Made by a program: the position numbers and the translations under genes. A stretch of DNA of 41,763 bases, taken from positions 1 through 41,763 of the forward strand of contig CAZZKV010000025.1 in NCBI GenBank assembly GCA_964654665.1, given 5' to 3'. This DNA comes from CALCKU01 sp964654665. Its GTDB lineage: Bacteria; Pseudomonadota; Alphaproteobacteria; Caulobacterales; Maricaulaceae. The notes under the pieces were generated by a model. That model did no database searches. It saw only the letters and a list, made by a program, of their open reading frames with translations, and had not been told where the DNA came from. How positions within the stretch are numbered: position 1 is the stretch's first letter; every line of letters starts with the position of its first letter. Below are positions 34,425 to 41,763 of this stretch, piece after piece.

Positions 34425-34855
34425 TCCGGTAACTCCATGCGTAGACGGCAGGCCGGGTTCTGATGACAAGTCTCATTGACTTGCACAGGAACTGACGACC
34501 ATCCGCCTCGCATGGAGTTATAAACTTCTGCTGATGCCGGACGGATCGCCACATTAAACCGGAACTGTTGTTCCAGTTTTACAGGGTGCGGTCCAATTCG
34601 AACATCATTAGAAATCATACGGGATGTTATTGAATTAGTTTGGTTTTTTGTTTTTTTACCTTTTTCAAGAGGCAAAGGACGCCGGCATTCTCCGACTATC
34701 CACCAGGCAGTTTTGCCACGTTTATCGATTAAAAAGGCAGTATCACCATCTATAATCTCAAGCATGACCGCATCCTTCTGCGCTGAAAACGCAGAACCGG
34801 CTAGACCGACACAAAAGGCCAGTAGCAGAAAGGATATGAGTACTTTGTATCTCAT
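34418..34855 (-). CDS. Small secreted protein of unknown function, coupled to the usher-like gene
   Basis: The 145-residue protein has a Sec signal peptide (hydrophobic about 5-22, cleavage after AFSA near 25). The mature chain is basic in its middle and has Cys in WWIVGECRRP, TCHQNPACRLR and the final LPEC, enough for two disulfides. No family is recognised. Its stop lies inside the start of the usher-like gene (7-bp overlap), so the two are produced together and it is probably part of the same envelope structure. Confidence 0.6.
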   Translation of the reverse strand: MRYKVLISFLLLAFCVGLAGSAFSAQKDAVMLEIIDGDTAFLIDKRGKTAWWIVGECRRPLPLEKGKKTKNQTNSITSRMISNDVRIGPHPVKLEQQFRFNVAIRPASAEVYNSMRGGWSSVPVQVNETCHQNPACRLRMELPEC

Positions 34856-35014
34856 GCGATCAATAATTTACCATTTACACCATGTTTGCGGTCTTTGCCG
34901 CTTAGGTGAAATATAGCTGATCGAGGTTTATAACCTTTAAAAGCGTAGGTAAGATATCACATGAAAAACTACGGTTTCACGGCGTTAAATCTTAACAGAA
35001 GAATTAAAATTAAA

Positions 35015-36571
35015 TTATTCCCATTCAATGGTGCCTGGCGGCTTTGATGTAACATCATAAACGACCCTGTTCACACCGCGACATTCGTTGATTATACGAG
35101 TTGCTGTCTCGCCTAAAAACTCATGAGAGAACGGGTAATAATCCGCTGTCATTCCATCGGTTGACGTCACAGCACGTAAGGCTAAAACATTTTCATATGT
35201 GCGCTCATCACCCATAACGCCAACGGTTTGCACCGGCAAAATCACTGCAAAAGCCTGCCATATATTATTGTAAAGATTGTGTTTTTTAATTTGATCAAGG
35301 TAGATAAAATCTGCTTCACGCAAAATATCAAGCCGGTCTTTTGTAATATTTCCTGGACAGCGAATAGCCAATCCCGGCCCCGGAAACGGGTGCCTTTCTA
35401 CAAAATCCTTATGCAATCCAAGCTCTTGGCCTAACTTTCTCACCTCATCTTTAAATAATTCACGTAAAGGCTCGACTAATTCCATATCCATACGGGCCGG
35501 CAAACCACCTACATTATGATGCGACTTGATCGTAACAGACGGCCCACCATCAAATGAGACCGATTCAATAACGTCAGGATAAAGCGTACCTTGAGCCAAA
35601 AATTTTGCTCCGCCTATCTTTTTAGCTTCGCGTTCAAAGATATCAATAAAGGTGCCGCCAATAATTTTTCGTTTTTTCTCTGGATCAGAAACTCCTGTAA
35701 GCAATCCTAAAAATTCATCGCCTGCATCCACATGGATCAAGTTCATGTCATAATGTTCTTTGAAAAGTGAAACGACCTGATCACTCTCCCCTTTGCGCAT
35801 CATCCCCGTATCTACATAAACACAAGTGAGTTGATCACCGATCGCCTCATGAATAAGCACAGCCGCAACAGAGCTATCGACCCCGCCTGACAATCCGCAT
35901 ATGACGTTTCCCGTGCCAACCTGATGGCGAATAGCTTCAATGGCTTCATCTTTAAACGCGGCCATCGACCAGTCACCGGCAAAGCCAGAAATATTATGGG
36001 TAAAATTCCGCAGAATCTTTGCGCCATTGACCGTATGAACGACTTCGGGATGAAACTGAACGCCGTAAAACTGTCGGTCCATATCGGCAATGGCTGCATA
36101 CGGTGCATTACCTGATTTACCAATAACCTTAAATCCGGCCGGAATCGAATCAACACGGTCACCATGGCTCATCCACACGCGTTCTTTTGCTAAAAGCCCA
36201 TCAAACAGCGGATTGTTCGCAACTATGTCTAAATCAGCCCGCCCAAATTCTCGTTCATCCGAGCTTTCAACGGAGCCGCCAAGTTGAGCACACATAGTTT
36301 GCTGGCCATAACAAATACCGAGAACCGGTACACCCATAGTCCAAATGTAATCATCCGCTCTGGGTGTTCCGACGCCAGTGACACTATTTGGCCCACCCGA
36401 AAGTATTATCGCTTTAGGATTAAACGCCTTAATCATATCAGCATTGGCCCGGTTATACGGATGAACCTCCGAATATACACCGCTTTCACGCACCCGCCGC
36501 GCGATGAGTTTTGTTACCTGAGATCCAAAATCGATAATCAGCAACCGTTCGTGATCAACTATATTCGTCAT
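35015..36571 (-). CDS. guaA: GMP synthase (glutamine-hydrolysing)
   Basis: The 518-residue enzyme converts XMP to GMP with ATP and glutamine. The N-terminal class I glutamine amidotransferase (about 8-200) has nucleophile Cys87 in GICYGQQ and the QFHPEV histidine/glutamate pair. The ATP pyrophosphatase P-loop GLSGGVDSSVAA follows near 230, and the C-terminal dimerisation domain ends KPPGTIEWE. Its ATG overlaps the stop of the upstream RsmB-family gene by 4 bp. Together with guaB upstream it covers both steps from IMP to GMP. Confidence 0.97.
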   Translation of the reverse strand: MTNIVDHERLLIIDFGSQVTKLIARRVRESGVYSEVHPYNRANADMIKAFNPKAIILSGGPNSVTGVGTPRADDYIWTMGVPVLGICYGQQTMCAQLGGSVESSDEREFGRADLDIVANNPLFDGLLAKERVWMSHGDRVDSIPAGFKVIGKSGNAPYAAIADMDRQFYGVQFHPEVVHTVNGAKILRNFTHNISGFAGDWSMAAFKDEAIEAIRHQVGTGNVICGLSGGVDSSVAAVLIHEAIGDQLTCVYVDTGMMRKGESDQVVSLFKEHYDMNLIHVDAGDEFLGLLTGVSDPEKKRKIIGGTFIDIFEREAKKIGGAKFLAQGTLYPDVIESVSFDGGPSVTIKSHHNVGGLPARMDMELVEPLRELFKDEVRKLGQELGLHKDFVERHPFPGPGLAIRCPGNITKDRLDILREADFIYLDQIKKHNLYNNIWQAFAVILPVQTVGVMGDERTYENVLALRAVTSTDGMTADYYPFSHEFLGETATRIINECRGVNRVVYDVTSKPPGTIEWE

Positions 36572-37863
36572 TGCGCCTTCTCCATAACGGCAAAGAAAAA
36601 TCCGTCAGTGGCCGTACTGGCCGGAGTTAATGTTAATGTGCAACCATCTTCGGACCAGGGTTTTGGAGCCTTGGTTCCAAATTTTTCTTCAAAAACTTCG
36701 CCGGCAGAAAGCAAGGAGAAGTCTGCATTATCCTCAAGGAATTCGTAAACTTGTGCTTCATTTTCTTCGGCTAGCATGGAACACGTCACATAAAACATCA
36801 ATCCGCCGGAGCGTAGATAGTGCCGGGCTTGATCTAAAACTGTTTTTTGTTCTTTGCGCCGCCGTTCCAAAGCATCTTCGCTCAGGCGCCATTTTGCGTC
36901 CGGCTTACGCCGCCATGTACCGACGCCCGAACACGGAGCATCAATTAAAACCCGATCCATTTTACCAACCAAACCACTTAACCCACCTAGCGGCGGTTGA
37001 CACACGTTGATAACTGTGGCCCCTGCCCTATGGGCGCGTTGATAAAGCGGAGCCAAACGGCGCTTATCAATATCAAAAGCATAAAGCTGGCCATCGTTTT
37101 TCATATCCGCCGCCATAGCCAATGATTTTCCGCCGCCGCCTGCACAAAAATCAAGAATAGTTTCACCGGGCTTGGCGTCTACAAGCAGACTAACCAATTG
37201 CGAGCCTTCATCTTGAATTTCAATACCACCCGTTTGGAATATTTCTTCGATTTGTAAATTTGGATGACGGCGATCACCGGATACAGCCGGAAAGCGTAAG
37301 CCAGTCGGTGAAATATCACAGGGAACGGCCCCGTCGTTTTCCAATTGACGGAAAACCGACTGCAAATCGGTTTTAAGCGCATTCACACGAATATCGAGCG
37401 GGGGGCGCATTGTTAAGGCCCGTGCCTCATCAACAGCTTCATCCCCAAAATTGTTTTCAAATGCGGGCCAAAGCCATTCTGGGACATCGCCTTTAACCCA
37501 TTCCGGCGCACCATCAAAATTGATCGCCCCTAATAAATTATGGCGTTCAGTCGTCGATAATTGTTTAGGAGCATGTTTATCATCTGTCAGGGCTTGCTCA
37601 ACAACCCCTAAATCATATCCACCCGCAAATACGGCAGAGCCTAAAATAAGGGCACGCGACGCTTCATTGTCCATTCGAAACCCTATGGAAGATTTTTGTC
37701 GTAATGCATCATGGACAAAATTTCCAATAGCCGAACGGTCTTTAGATCCAGCAAAACGATGAGCCTTGCCCCAGTCACGCAGAGCCATATTCGCTGGTGT
37801 GCGGCGCTCTAATATATCATCAAGGACGTCGATTGCCGCTTGAAGACGTCCACCAAGCCGCAT
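36568..37863 (-). CDS. rsmB: RsmB/NOP-family 16S rRNA m5C methyltransferase
   Basis: The 431-residue SAM-dependent enzyme has an N-terminal NusB-like helical region and a C-terminal Rossmann methyltransferase. Motifs are ILDFCAGGGGKSLAMA (SAM site), VLIDAPCSGVGTWRRKPDAKW (PC motif), and MFYVTCSMLAEENEAQV (TC motif with the likely catalytic Cys). The target is probably C967-equivalent of 16S rRNA, but other RsmB-like specificities exist. It sits between guaB (64-bp gap) and guaA (4-bp overlap), so it is co-expressed with GMP synthesis. Confidence 0.88.
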   Translation of the reverse strand: MRLGGRLQAAIDVLDDILERRTPANMALRDWGKAHRFAGSKDRSAIGNFVHDALRQKSSIGFRMDNEASRALILGSAVFAGGYDLGVVEQALTDDKHAPKQLSTTERHNLLGAINFDGAPEWVKGDVPEWLWPAFENNFGDEAVDEARALTMRPPLDIRVNALKTDLQSVFRQLENDGAVPCDISPTGLRFPAVSGDRRHPNLQIEEIFQTGGIEIQDEGSQLVSLLVDAKPGETILDFCAGGGGKSLAMAADMKNDGQLYAFDIDKRRLAPLYQRAHRAGATVINVCQPPLGGLSGLVGKMDRVLIDAPCSGVGTWRRKPDAKWRLSEDALERRRKEQKTVLDQARHYLRSGGLMFYVTCSMLAEENEAQVYEFLEDNADFSLLSAGEVFEEKFGTKAPKPWSEDGCTLTLTPASTATDGFFFAVMEKAQ

Positions 37864-37927
37864 TAAATTACTGCCCTAAAAGAGCTAAACAGGTGAGCCG
37901 TATATAAAAAAGTACAAACCATTAAAA

Positions 37928-39385
37928 CTATCCTGGCATACTGTAATTAGGGGCTTCGCGCGCAATATGCACGTCATGGACATGGCTTTCACGCAACCCT
38001 GCATTTGTGATGCGAACAAATTCCGCACGTTTATGAAAATCTTTGATCGTTGCCGATCCCGTATAACCCATAGCCGCTCTAACGCCGCCTAGAAGTTGAT
38101 GTAATATCGGAGCGACAGGGCCTTTATAGGCCACCCGACCTTCAATGCCTTCTGGTACTAACTTCATGGAATCAGAAACTTCTTTTTGGAAATAACGATC
38201 CGCAGACCCGCGAGCCATAGCTGAAACAGACCCCATGCCGCGATAGGATTTGAAAGACCGCCCCTGAAATAAGAATACCTCACCGGGTGTTTCTTCCGCG
38301 CCTGCCAATAAAGAACCGACCATAGCGCATTCAGCCCCCGCAGCCAAAGCTTTGGCCATATCGCCAGAATATTTGATGCCGCCATCGGCAATAACGGGCA
38401 CATTGGCTTTATGGGCAACCTTACAGACATCCATAATCGCCGTGAGCTGCGGTACACCTACGCCCGCTACAATACGGGTTGTACATATAGACCCTGGTCC
38501 AATTCCAACTTTGATCGCATCGGCACCAGCATCAATCAAAGCCTTTGCTGCCGCTTCTGTTGCAATATTTCCAGCAATAATTTGCGTATCTGGATATTGT
38601 GTCTTCAACCGAGCAACCTGTTCAATCACTTTAGAGCTATGACCATGGGCCGTATCAATAACAACAGCATCAACACCTGCTGATATTAATGCAATCGCGC
38701 GATCAAATCCTGCGTCACCAACAGTTGAAGCCGCCGCAACCCGCAAGCGCCCCTTTTCATCTTTACAGGCATTAGGATGATTAAGGGCCTTATCCATATC
38801 TTTAACCGTAATGAGGCCCACACAGCGATAATCATCATCTACAACCAACAACCGTTCAATCCGGTGTTTGTGCAACAATCCACGGGCTTCATCTTCTGAC
38901 ACACCCACTTTGACTGTAACCAAATCTCTTGTCATCAAATCGCTAACTTTTTCAGTCGGATCAGCAGCAAAACGAACATCACGGTTTGTAACAATCCCAA
39001 CCAGCTTACCATCATCCTCAACAACGGGAATGCCTGAAAAATTATGATGCTTGGCCAAAGCTTTTAATTCGGCACACGAAGCATCCGGACCAATGGTTAC
39101 AGGATTAACAACCATGCCTGATTCATAGCGCTTGACTTTACGCACTTCCTCAGCTTGTTCCTCAAGCGATAAATTTCGGTGAATAACACCAATACCGCCA
39201 GTTTGGGCCATAGCGATAGCCAGCGGCGCTTCGGTCACTGTATCCATAGCTGCCGACACTAGAGGGACATTAATAGTAATGGTTTTAGTCAAGCGTGTTT
39301 TAAGCACCGCATCAGCGGGTAATATGTCAGACGCGCGGGGTTGCAAAAGCACGTCATCGAAGGTTAAGCCTTCTCGAATCTCCAT
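37928..39385 (-). CDS. guaB: IMP dehydrogenase
   Basis: The 485-residue enzyme oxidises IMP to XMP with NAD, the committed step to guanine nucleotides. The TIM barrel is interrupted by a pair of CBS domains (about 92-205, with TNRDVRF and ITVKDMDKAL). Catalytic Cys301 lies in GIGPGSICTTRIVAGVG, and the flap region contains YRGMGSVSAM. The start has a strong AGGAG site 5 nt upstream. It is the first gene of a guaB-rsmB-guaA operon, with dksA upstream on the same strand. Confidence 0.97.
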   Translation of the reverse strand: MEIREGLTFDDVLLQPRASDILPADAVLKTRLTKTITINVPLVSAAMDTVTEAPLAIAMAQTGGIGVIHRNLSLEEQAEEVRKVKRYESGMVVNPVTIGPDASCAELKALAKHHNFSGIPVVEDDGKLVGIVTNRDVRFAADPTEKVSDLMTRDLVTVKVGVSEDEARGLLHKHRIERLLVVDDDYRCVGLITVKDMDKALNHPNACKDEKGRLRVAAASTVGDAGFDRAIALISAGVDAVVIDTAHGHSSKVIEQVARLKTQYPDTQIIAGNIATEAAAKALIDAGADAIKVGIGPGSICTTRIVAGVGVPQLTAIMDVCKVAHKANVPVIADGGIKYSGDMAKALAAGAECAMVGSLLAGAEETPGEVFLFQGRSFKSYRGMGSVSAMARGSADRYFQKEVSDSMKLVPEGIEGRVAYKGPVAPILHQLLGGVRAAMGYTGSATIKDFHKRAEFVRITNAGLRESHVHDVHIAREAPNYSMPG

Positions 39386-39526
39386 CGGAGTCTCCTACTT
39401 TTGCAAGCGGCAGTTATCAGGGATAAGCCCAAGGTGCAAAGAGAAAATGTTAACCGAATGTAAAAAAGTCTTATTCTGACAAAATCCTGTTACAGTTTGC
39501 CTCTGGCAATAGCGCGAATAATGCGC

Positions 39527-39961
39527 CTATCCGGCGCGGGTACGTTCGCCGCGTTCATGCATTTCTTGCGCTTCTATAGAGAGCGTAGCAATCGGACGCG
39601 CTTCAAGTCGACCCACCCGAATGGGATCACCCGTTTCTTCGCAATACCCGTAAGTTCCATTTTCAATCCGCATTAAAGCCTTATCAACCTTATTGAGTAA
39701 TTTGCGCAATCTATCTTTGGTTCGCAGTTCCAATTGACGGTCTGCATTAGCTGCCGCTGTATCAGCCGGATCAGGATGCGATACATTTTCTCCCTGCAGA
39801 AACGCTACGGTCTCTTTGGTTTGATCAATAATATCGGCTTTCCACTTTAAAAGCTTCTGGCGAAAATACTCCCGCATCTTCGGACTCATGAATTTTTCAT
39901 CATCCGTCGGCGTATAATTCGCTGGAACCGTTACTTTTTTCTTCGGTTTAGTCGTCGCCAT
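39527..39961 (-). CDS. dksA: RNA polymerase-binding factor DksA (zinc-poor alphaproteobacterial type)
   Basis: The start at 39961 is chosen because AGGAG lies 5 nt upstream, giving 144 residues; an open frame continues upstream to 40009. The coiled-coil region covers about 30-105 and the C-terminal finger reads GYCEETGDPIRVGRLEARPIATLSIEAQEMHE. Only one of the four zinc-binding cysteines of E. coli DksA is present, a pattern known in alphaproteobacteria. It modulates transcription initiation with ppGpp. Its stop is 141 bp from guaB on the same strand. Confidence 0.92.
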   Translation of the reverse strand: MATTKPKKKVTVPANYTPTDDEKFMSPKMREYFRQKLLKWKADIIDQTKETVAFLQGENVSHPDPADTAAANADRQLELRTKDRLRKLLNKVDKALMRIENGTYGYCEETGDPIRVGRLEARPIATLSIEAQEMHERGERTRAG

Positions 39962-40170
39962 GATGTCTCCTAAACTCTCGGCATCTCTCAAATCAAAGGC
40001 GACTCGCACATTGCCGCATTAACGCGCCGCCTATACTGTGCAACACTGAATTTGGCAACTCACTTTAACGCATGGTCGTTAACAAAATCGTGTACTGGAA
40101 ATACCCGCGATTGAGTACTTGAAATCATACTTTCCGGCCTATAAATCAAAGTCGGAATGAGAGAAAGATT

Positions 40171-41019
40171 ATGAAATTTACAGGCACCGATAATTACGTC
40201 GCCACACAAGATCTGATGATGGCCGTTAATGCCGCCATTACGCTCGAGCGTCCGTTACTTATTAAAGGCGAACCCGGAACCGGAAAAACCGTTTTGGCTC
40301 ATGAAATTGCCAAAGGGCTGGATGCCGAATTGCTGGAATGGAATATAAAATCCACGACCAAGGCTCAACAAGGCCTCTATGAATATGATGCCGTCGCGCG
40401 GCTGCGCGACTCGCAATTGGGTGATGATCGTGTTCATGATATCTCCAACTATATTAAAAAGGGTAAATTATGGGATGCATTCATCGCCAAAAAGCGCCCT
40501 ATTCTCTTGATCGACGAAATCGATAAAGCCGATATCGAGTTTCCAAATGATTTGCTCCACGAACTTGATAAAATGGCTTTCCATGTTTACGAAACCGGAG
40601 ACACCATAACGGCCAAACAGCGTCCGATTATTATTATCACCTCGAATAACGAAAAAGATTTGCCAGATGCTTTCCTTCGCCGTTGTTTTTTTCATTACAT
40701 TCAATTTCCAGATGAAGAAACAATGGCCAAAATTGTCGAAGTTCACTTCCCCGGTATCAAAGCCCGTTTACTGAGCGCCGCCATGAAACGGTTTTATGAT
40801 GTACGCGCTATGCCGGGCCTTAAGAAAAAACCCAGCACATCGGAATTACTGGATTGGTTAAAACTGCTACTTGTTGAAGATATCGACCCTGAGACCCTTA
40901 AAGAAAAGGATCCGAAAAAGCTGATACCGCCGCTACATGGTGCTTTGCTTAAAAATGAACAAGACGTACATTTATTCGAACGTTTGGCTTTTTTATCCCG
41001 CCGAGAAGGCCAATATTAA
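40171..41019 (+). CDS. MoxR-family AAA+ ATPase
   Basis: The 282-residue ATPase has Walker A (KGEPGTGKTVLAHE, about 31-44), Walker B (ILLIDEIDKAD near 111), sensor 1 (IIITSNNEKDLPDAFLRRCFFHYI near 160-182) and a helical lid with a MPGLKKKPSTSELLDWL segment. MoxR proteins act as chaperones for metalloenzyme or membrane-complex maturation, normally with a VWA-domain partner encoded next door. Here the next gene is a potassium channel, so the partner is elsewhere or missing. The start follows AGAGAAAG by 5 nt. Confidence 0.9.
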   Translation: MKFTGTDNYVATQDLMMAVNAAITLERPLLIKGEPGTGKTVLAHEIAKGLDAELLEWNIKSTTKAQQGLYEYDAVARLRDSQLGDDRVHDISNYIKKGKLWDAFIAKKRPILLIDEIDKADIEFPNDLLHELDKMAFHVYETGDTITAKQRPIIIITSNNEKDLPDAFLRRCFFHYIQFPDEETMAKIVEVHFPGIKARLLSAAMKRFYDVRAMPGLKKKPSTSELLDWLKLLLVEDIDPETLKEKDPKKLIPPLHGALLKNEQDVHLFERLAFLSRREGQY

Positions 41020-41031
41020 TCGAGGCATTTC

Positions 41032-41730
41032 GTGAAGGCAAAACTTCATCACTTTTTGAATATTTCAAAGTCTGGCAGTTTTTTACTTGTTACGCTTATT
41101 TTACTGTCAATAACCCTCTTTGCCTTACAAACTGAATATAAAAACTCTACCGCACTCGAAATAGCGTGCGTATTTATAGCCGCTATTTTTGCCTGTGAAT
41201 ATTGCGCCAGAATTTGGACCGCCAATTATAATTCAGCCCAATCGGAAAATGCTCGCCTCGCTTATATCTTTTCTTTTCATGGCTTGATTGATCTTTTGGC
41301 TTTTCTGCCCGCTCTCTTTATTCCGGCCGCAAATGGTAGTTTGATTTTGCGCCTGTTACGGCTTAGCCGGCTTTTGCAAATCATGAAAATAAAAGCTGTC
41401 ACTCGCGGGTTAAAACGGTTTGGCCTCGCCTTAAAAAATAGCCGTATAGAACTGGGTATTACCTTATCATTATCTATGGGGTTTATCTTTATCGGGGCCG
41501 TTATCATGTATTTCATTGAAGGTGAAAGCCAACCGGAAGCCTTTGGCTCTATACCGCGTGCTTTGTGGTGGTCTATGGCAACCCTAACAACAGTTGGTTA
41601 TGGAGATGTCTATCCCATTACAGTTCTTGGGAAATGTACTGCCGCCTTTATTGCCATGGTAGGCATCGCTGCTGTTGCCATGCCCGCCGGTATATTAGCG
41701 GCTGCTTTTTCCAAAGCCCATCCTCATTAA
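41032..41730 (+). CDS. Voltage-gated-type potassium channel subunit
   Basis: The 232-residue inner-membrane protein has six predicted segments. An S4-like helix with regularly spaced Arg (LRLLRLSRLLQIMKIK) lies near 104-121, the pore helix and selectivity filter read MATLTTVGYGDVYP near 182-196, and S6 is AAFIAMVGIAAVAMPAGILAAAF. The start is GTG at 41032, 12 nt after the MoxR stop, so the pair is probably co-transcribed. It would form a tetramer. No cytoplasmic RCK domain is present. Confidence 0.9.
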   Translation: MKAKLHHFLNISKSGSFLLVTLILLSITLFALQTEYKNSTALEIACVFIAAIFACEYCARIWTANYNSAQSENARLAYIFSFHGLIDLLAFLPALFIPAANGSLILRLLRLSRLLQIMKIKAVTRGLKRFGLALKNSRIELGITLSLSMGFIFIGAVIMYFIEGESQPEAFGSIPRALWWSMATLTTVGYGDVYPITVLGKCTAAFIAMVGIAAVAMPAGILAAAFSKAHPH

Positions 41731-41763
41731 ACCGGTAGCTTATTACAATTTATTTCCGTTCAT

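Overview
The window reads as a chromosomal segment of an alphaproteobacterium, probably an aerobic marine or aquatic heterotroph. Grounds are the DksA variant with a single zinc-finger cysteine, the zwf-pgl-edd Entner-Doudoroff cluster with a LacI-type regulator, the methylcrotonyl-CoA carboxylase operon, and a moderate to low GC content. The species cannot be named from this. I saw no tRNA, rRNA, insertion sequence, phage or CRISPR array. One 100-base run of N (34168-34267) marks an assembly gap inside a coding sequence.

Layout. 1-299: left edge with no convincing gene, plus a terminator for the next gene. 300-4169 (minus): a membrane-anchored FG-GAP/ASPIC protein and an AGCS sodium:amino-acid symporter. 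4463-13391: a catabolic locus for leucine/isovalerate and ketone bodies in two divergent operons. The minus operon is PD-(D/E)XK-like protein, TetR regulator, CoA-transferase A and B, thiolase. The plus operon is liuB, liuD, liuA and a MaoC-type hydratase. A 28-bp perfect palindrome with an extra half-site lies in the promoter gap between them, a strong candidate operator for the TetR protein. 13480-19675 (plus): a tightly overlapped operon encoding an IorAB-type molybdenum hydroxylase, flavocytochrome c sulfide dehydrogenase (FccA/FccB) and SoxX, SoxY, SoxZ, SoxA. It has no soxB or soxCD, and its SoxY has an unusual C-terminus.

19682-23426: recQ (minus) and a divergent MsbA-like ABC exporter (plus). 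23442-28585 (minus): a LacI regulator followed by zwf-pgl-edd, with an 18-bp palindrome on the predicted zwf -35 box. 28708-29073: a small putative lipoprotein. 29294-34855: a surface-structure locus with a PapD-like chaperone and a secreted partner (plus), convergent with a large usher-like outer-membrane protein and a small cysteine-containing secreted protein (minus). 35015-39961 (minus): guaA, an RsmB-family rRNA methyltransferase, guaB and dksA. 40171-41730 (plus): a MoxR-type AAA ATPase and a voltage-gated-type potassium channel.

How the genes work together. The TetR locus joins carboxylation of methylcrotonyl-CoA from leucine to acetoacetate activation and thiolysis to acetyl-CoA, although HMG-CoA lyase is not in the window. 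The Sox/Fcc operon would feed electrons from reduced sulfur, and perhaps from an aldehyde or N-heterocycle, into membrane-tethered c-type cytochromes. The most unusual feature is this truncated Sox module: translationally coupled to a molybdenum hydroxylase, lipobox cysteines on most exported members, and a SoxY lacking the usual glycine-rich carrier arm.
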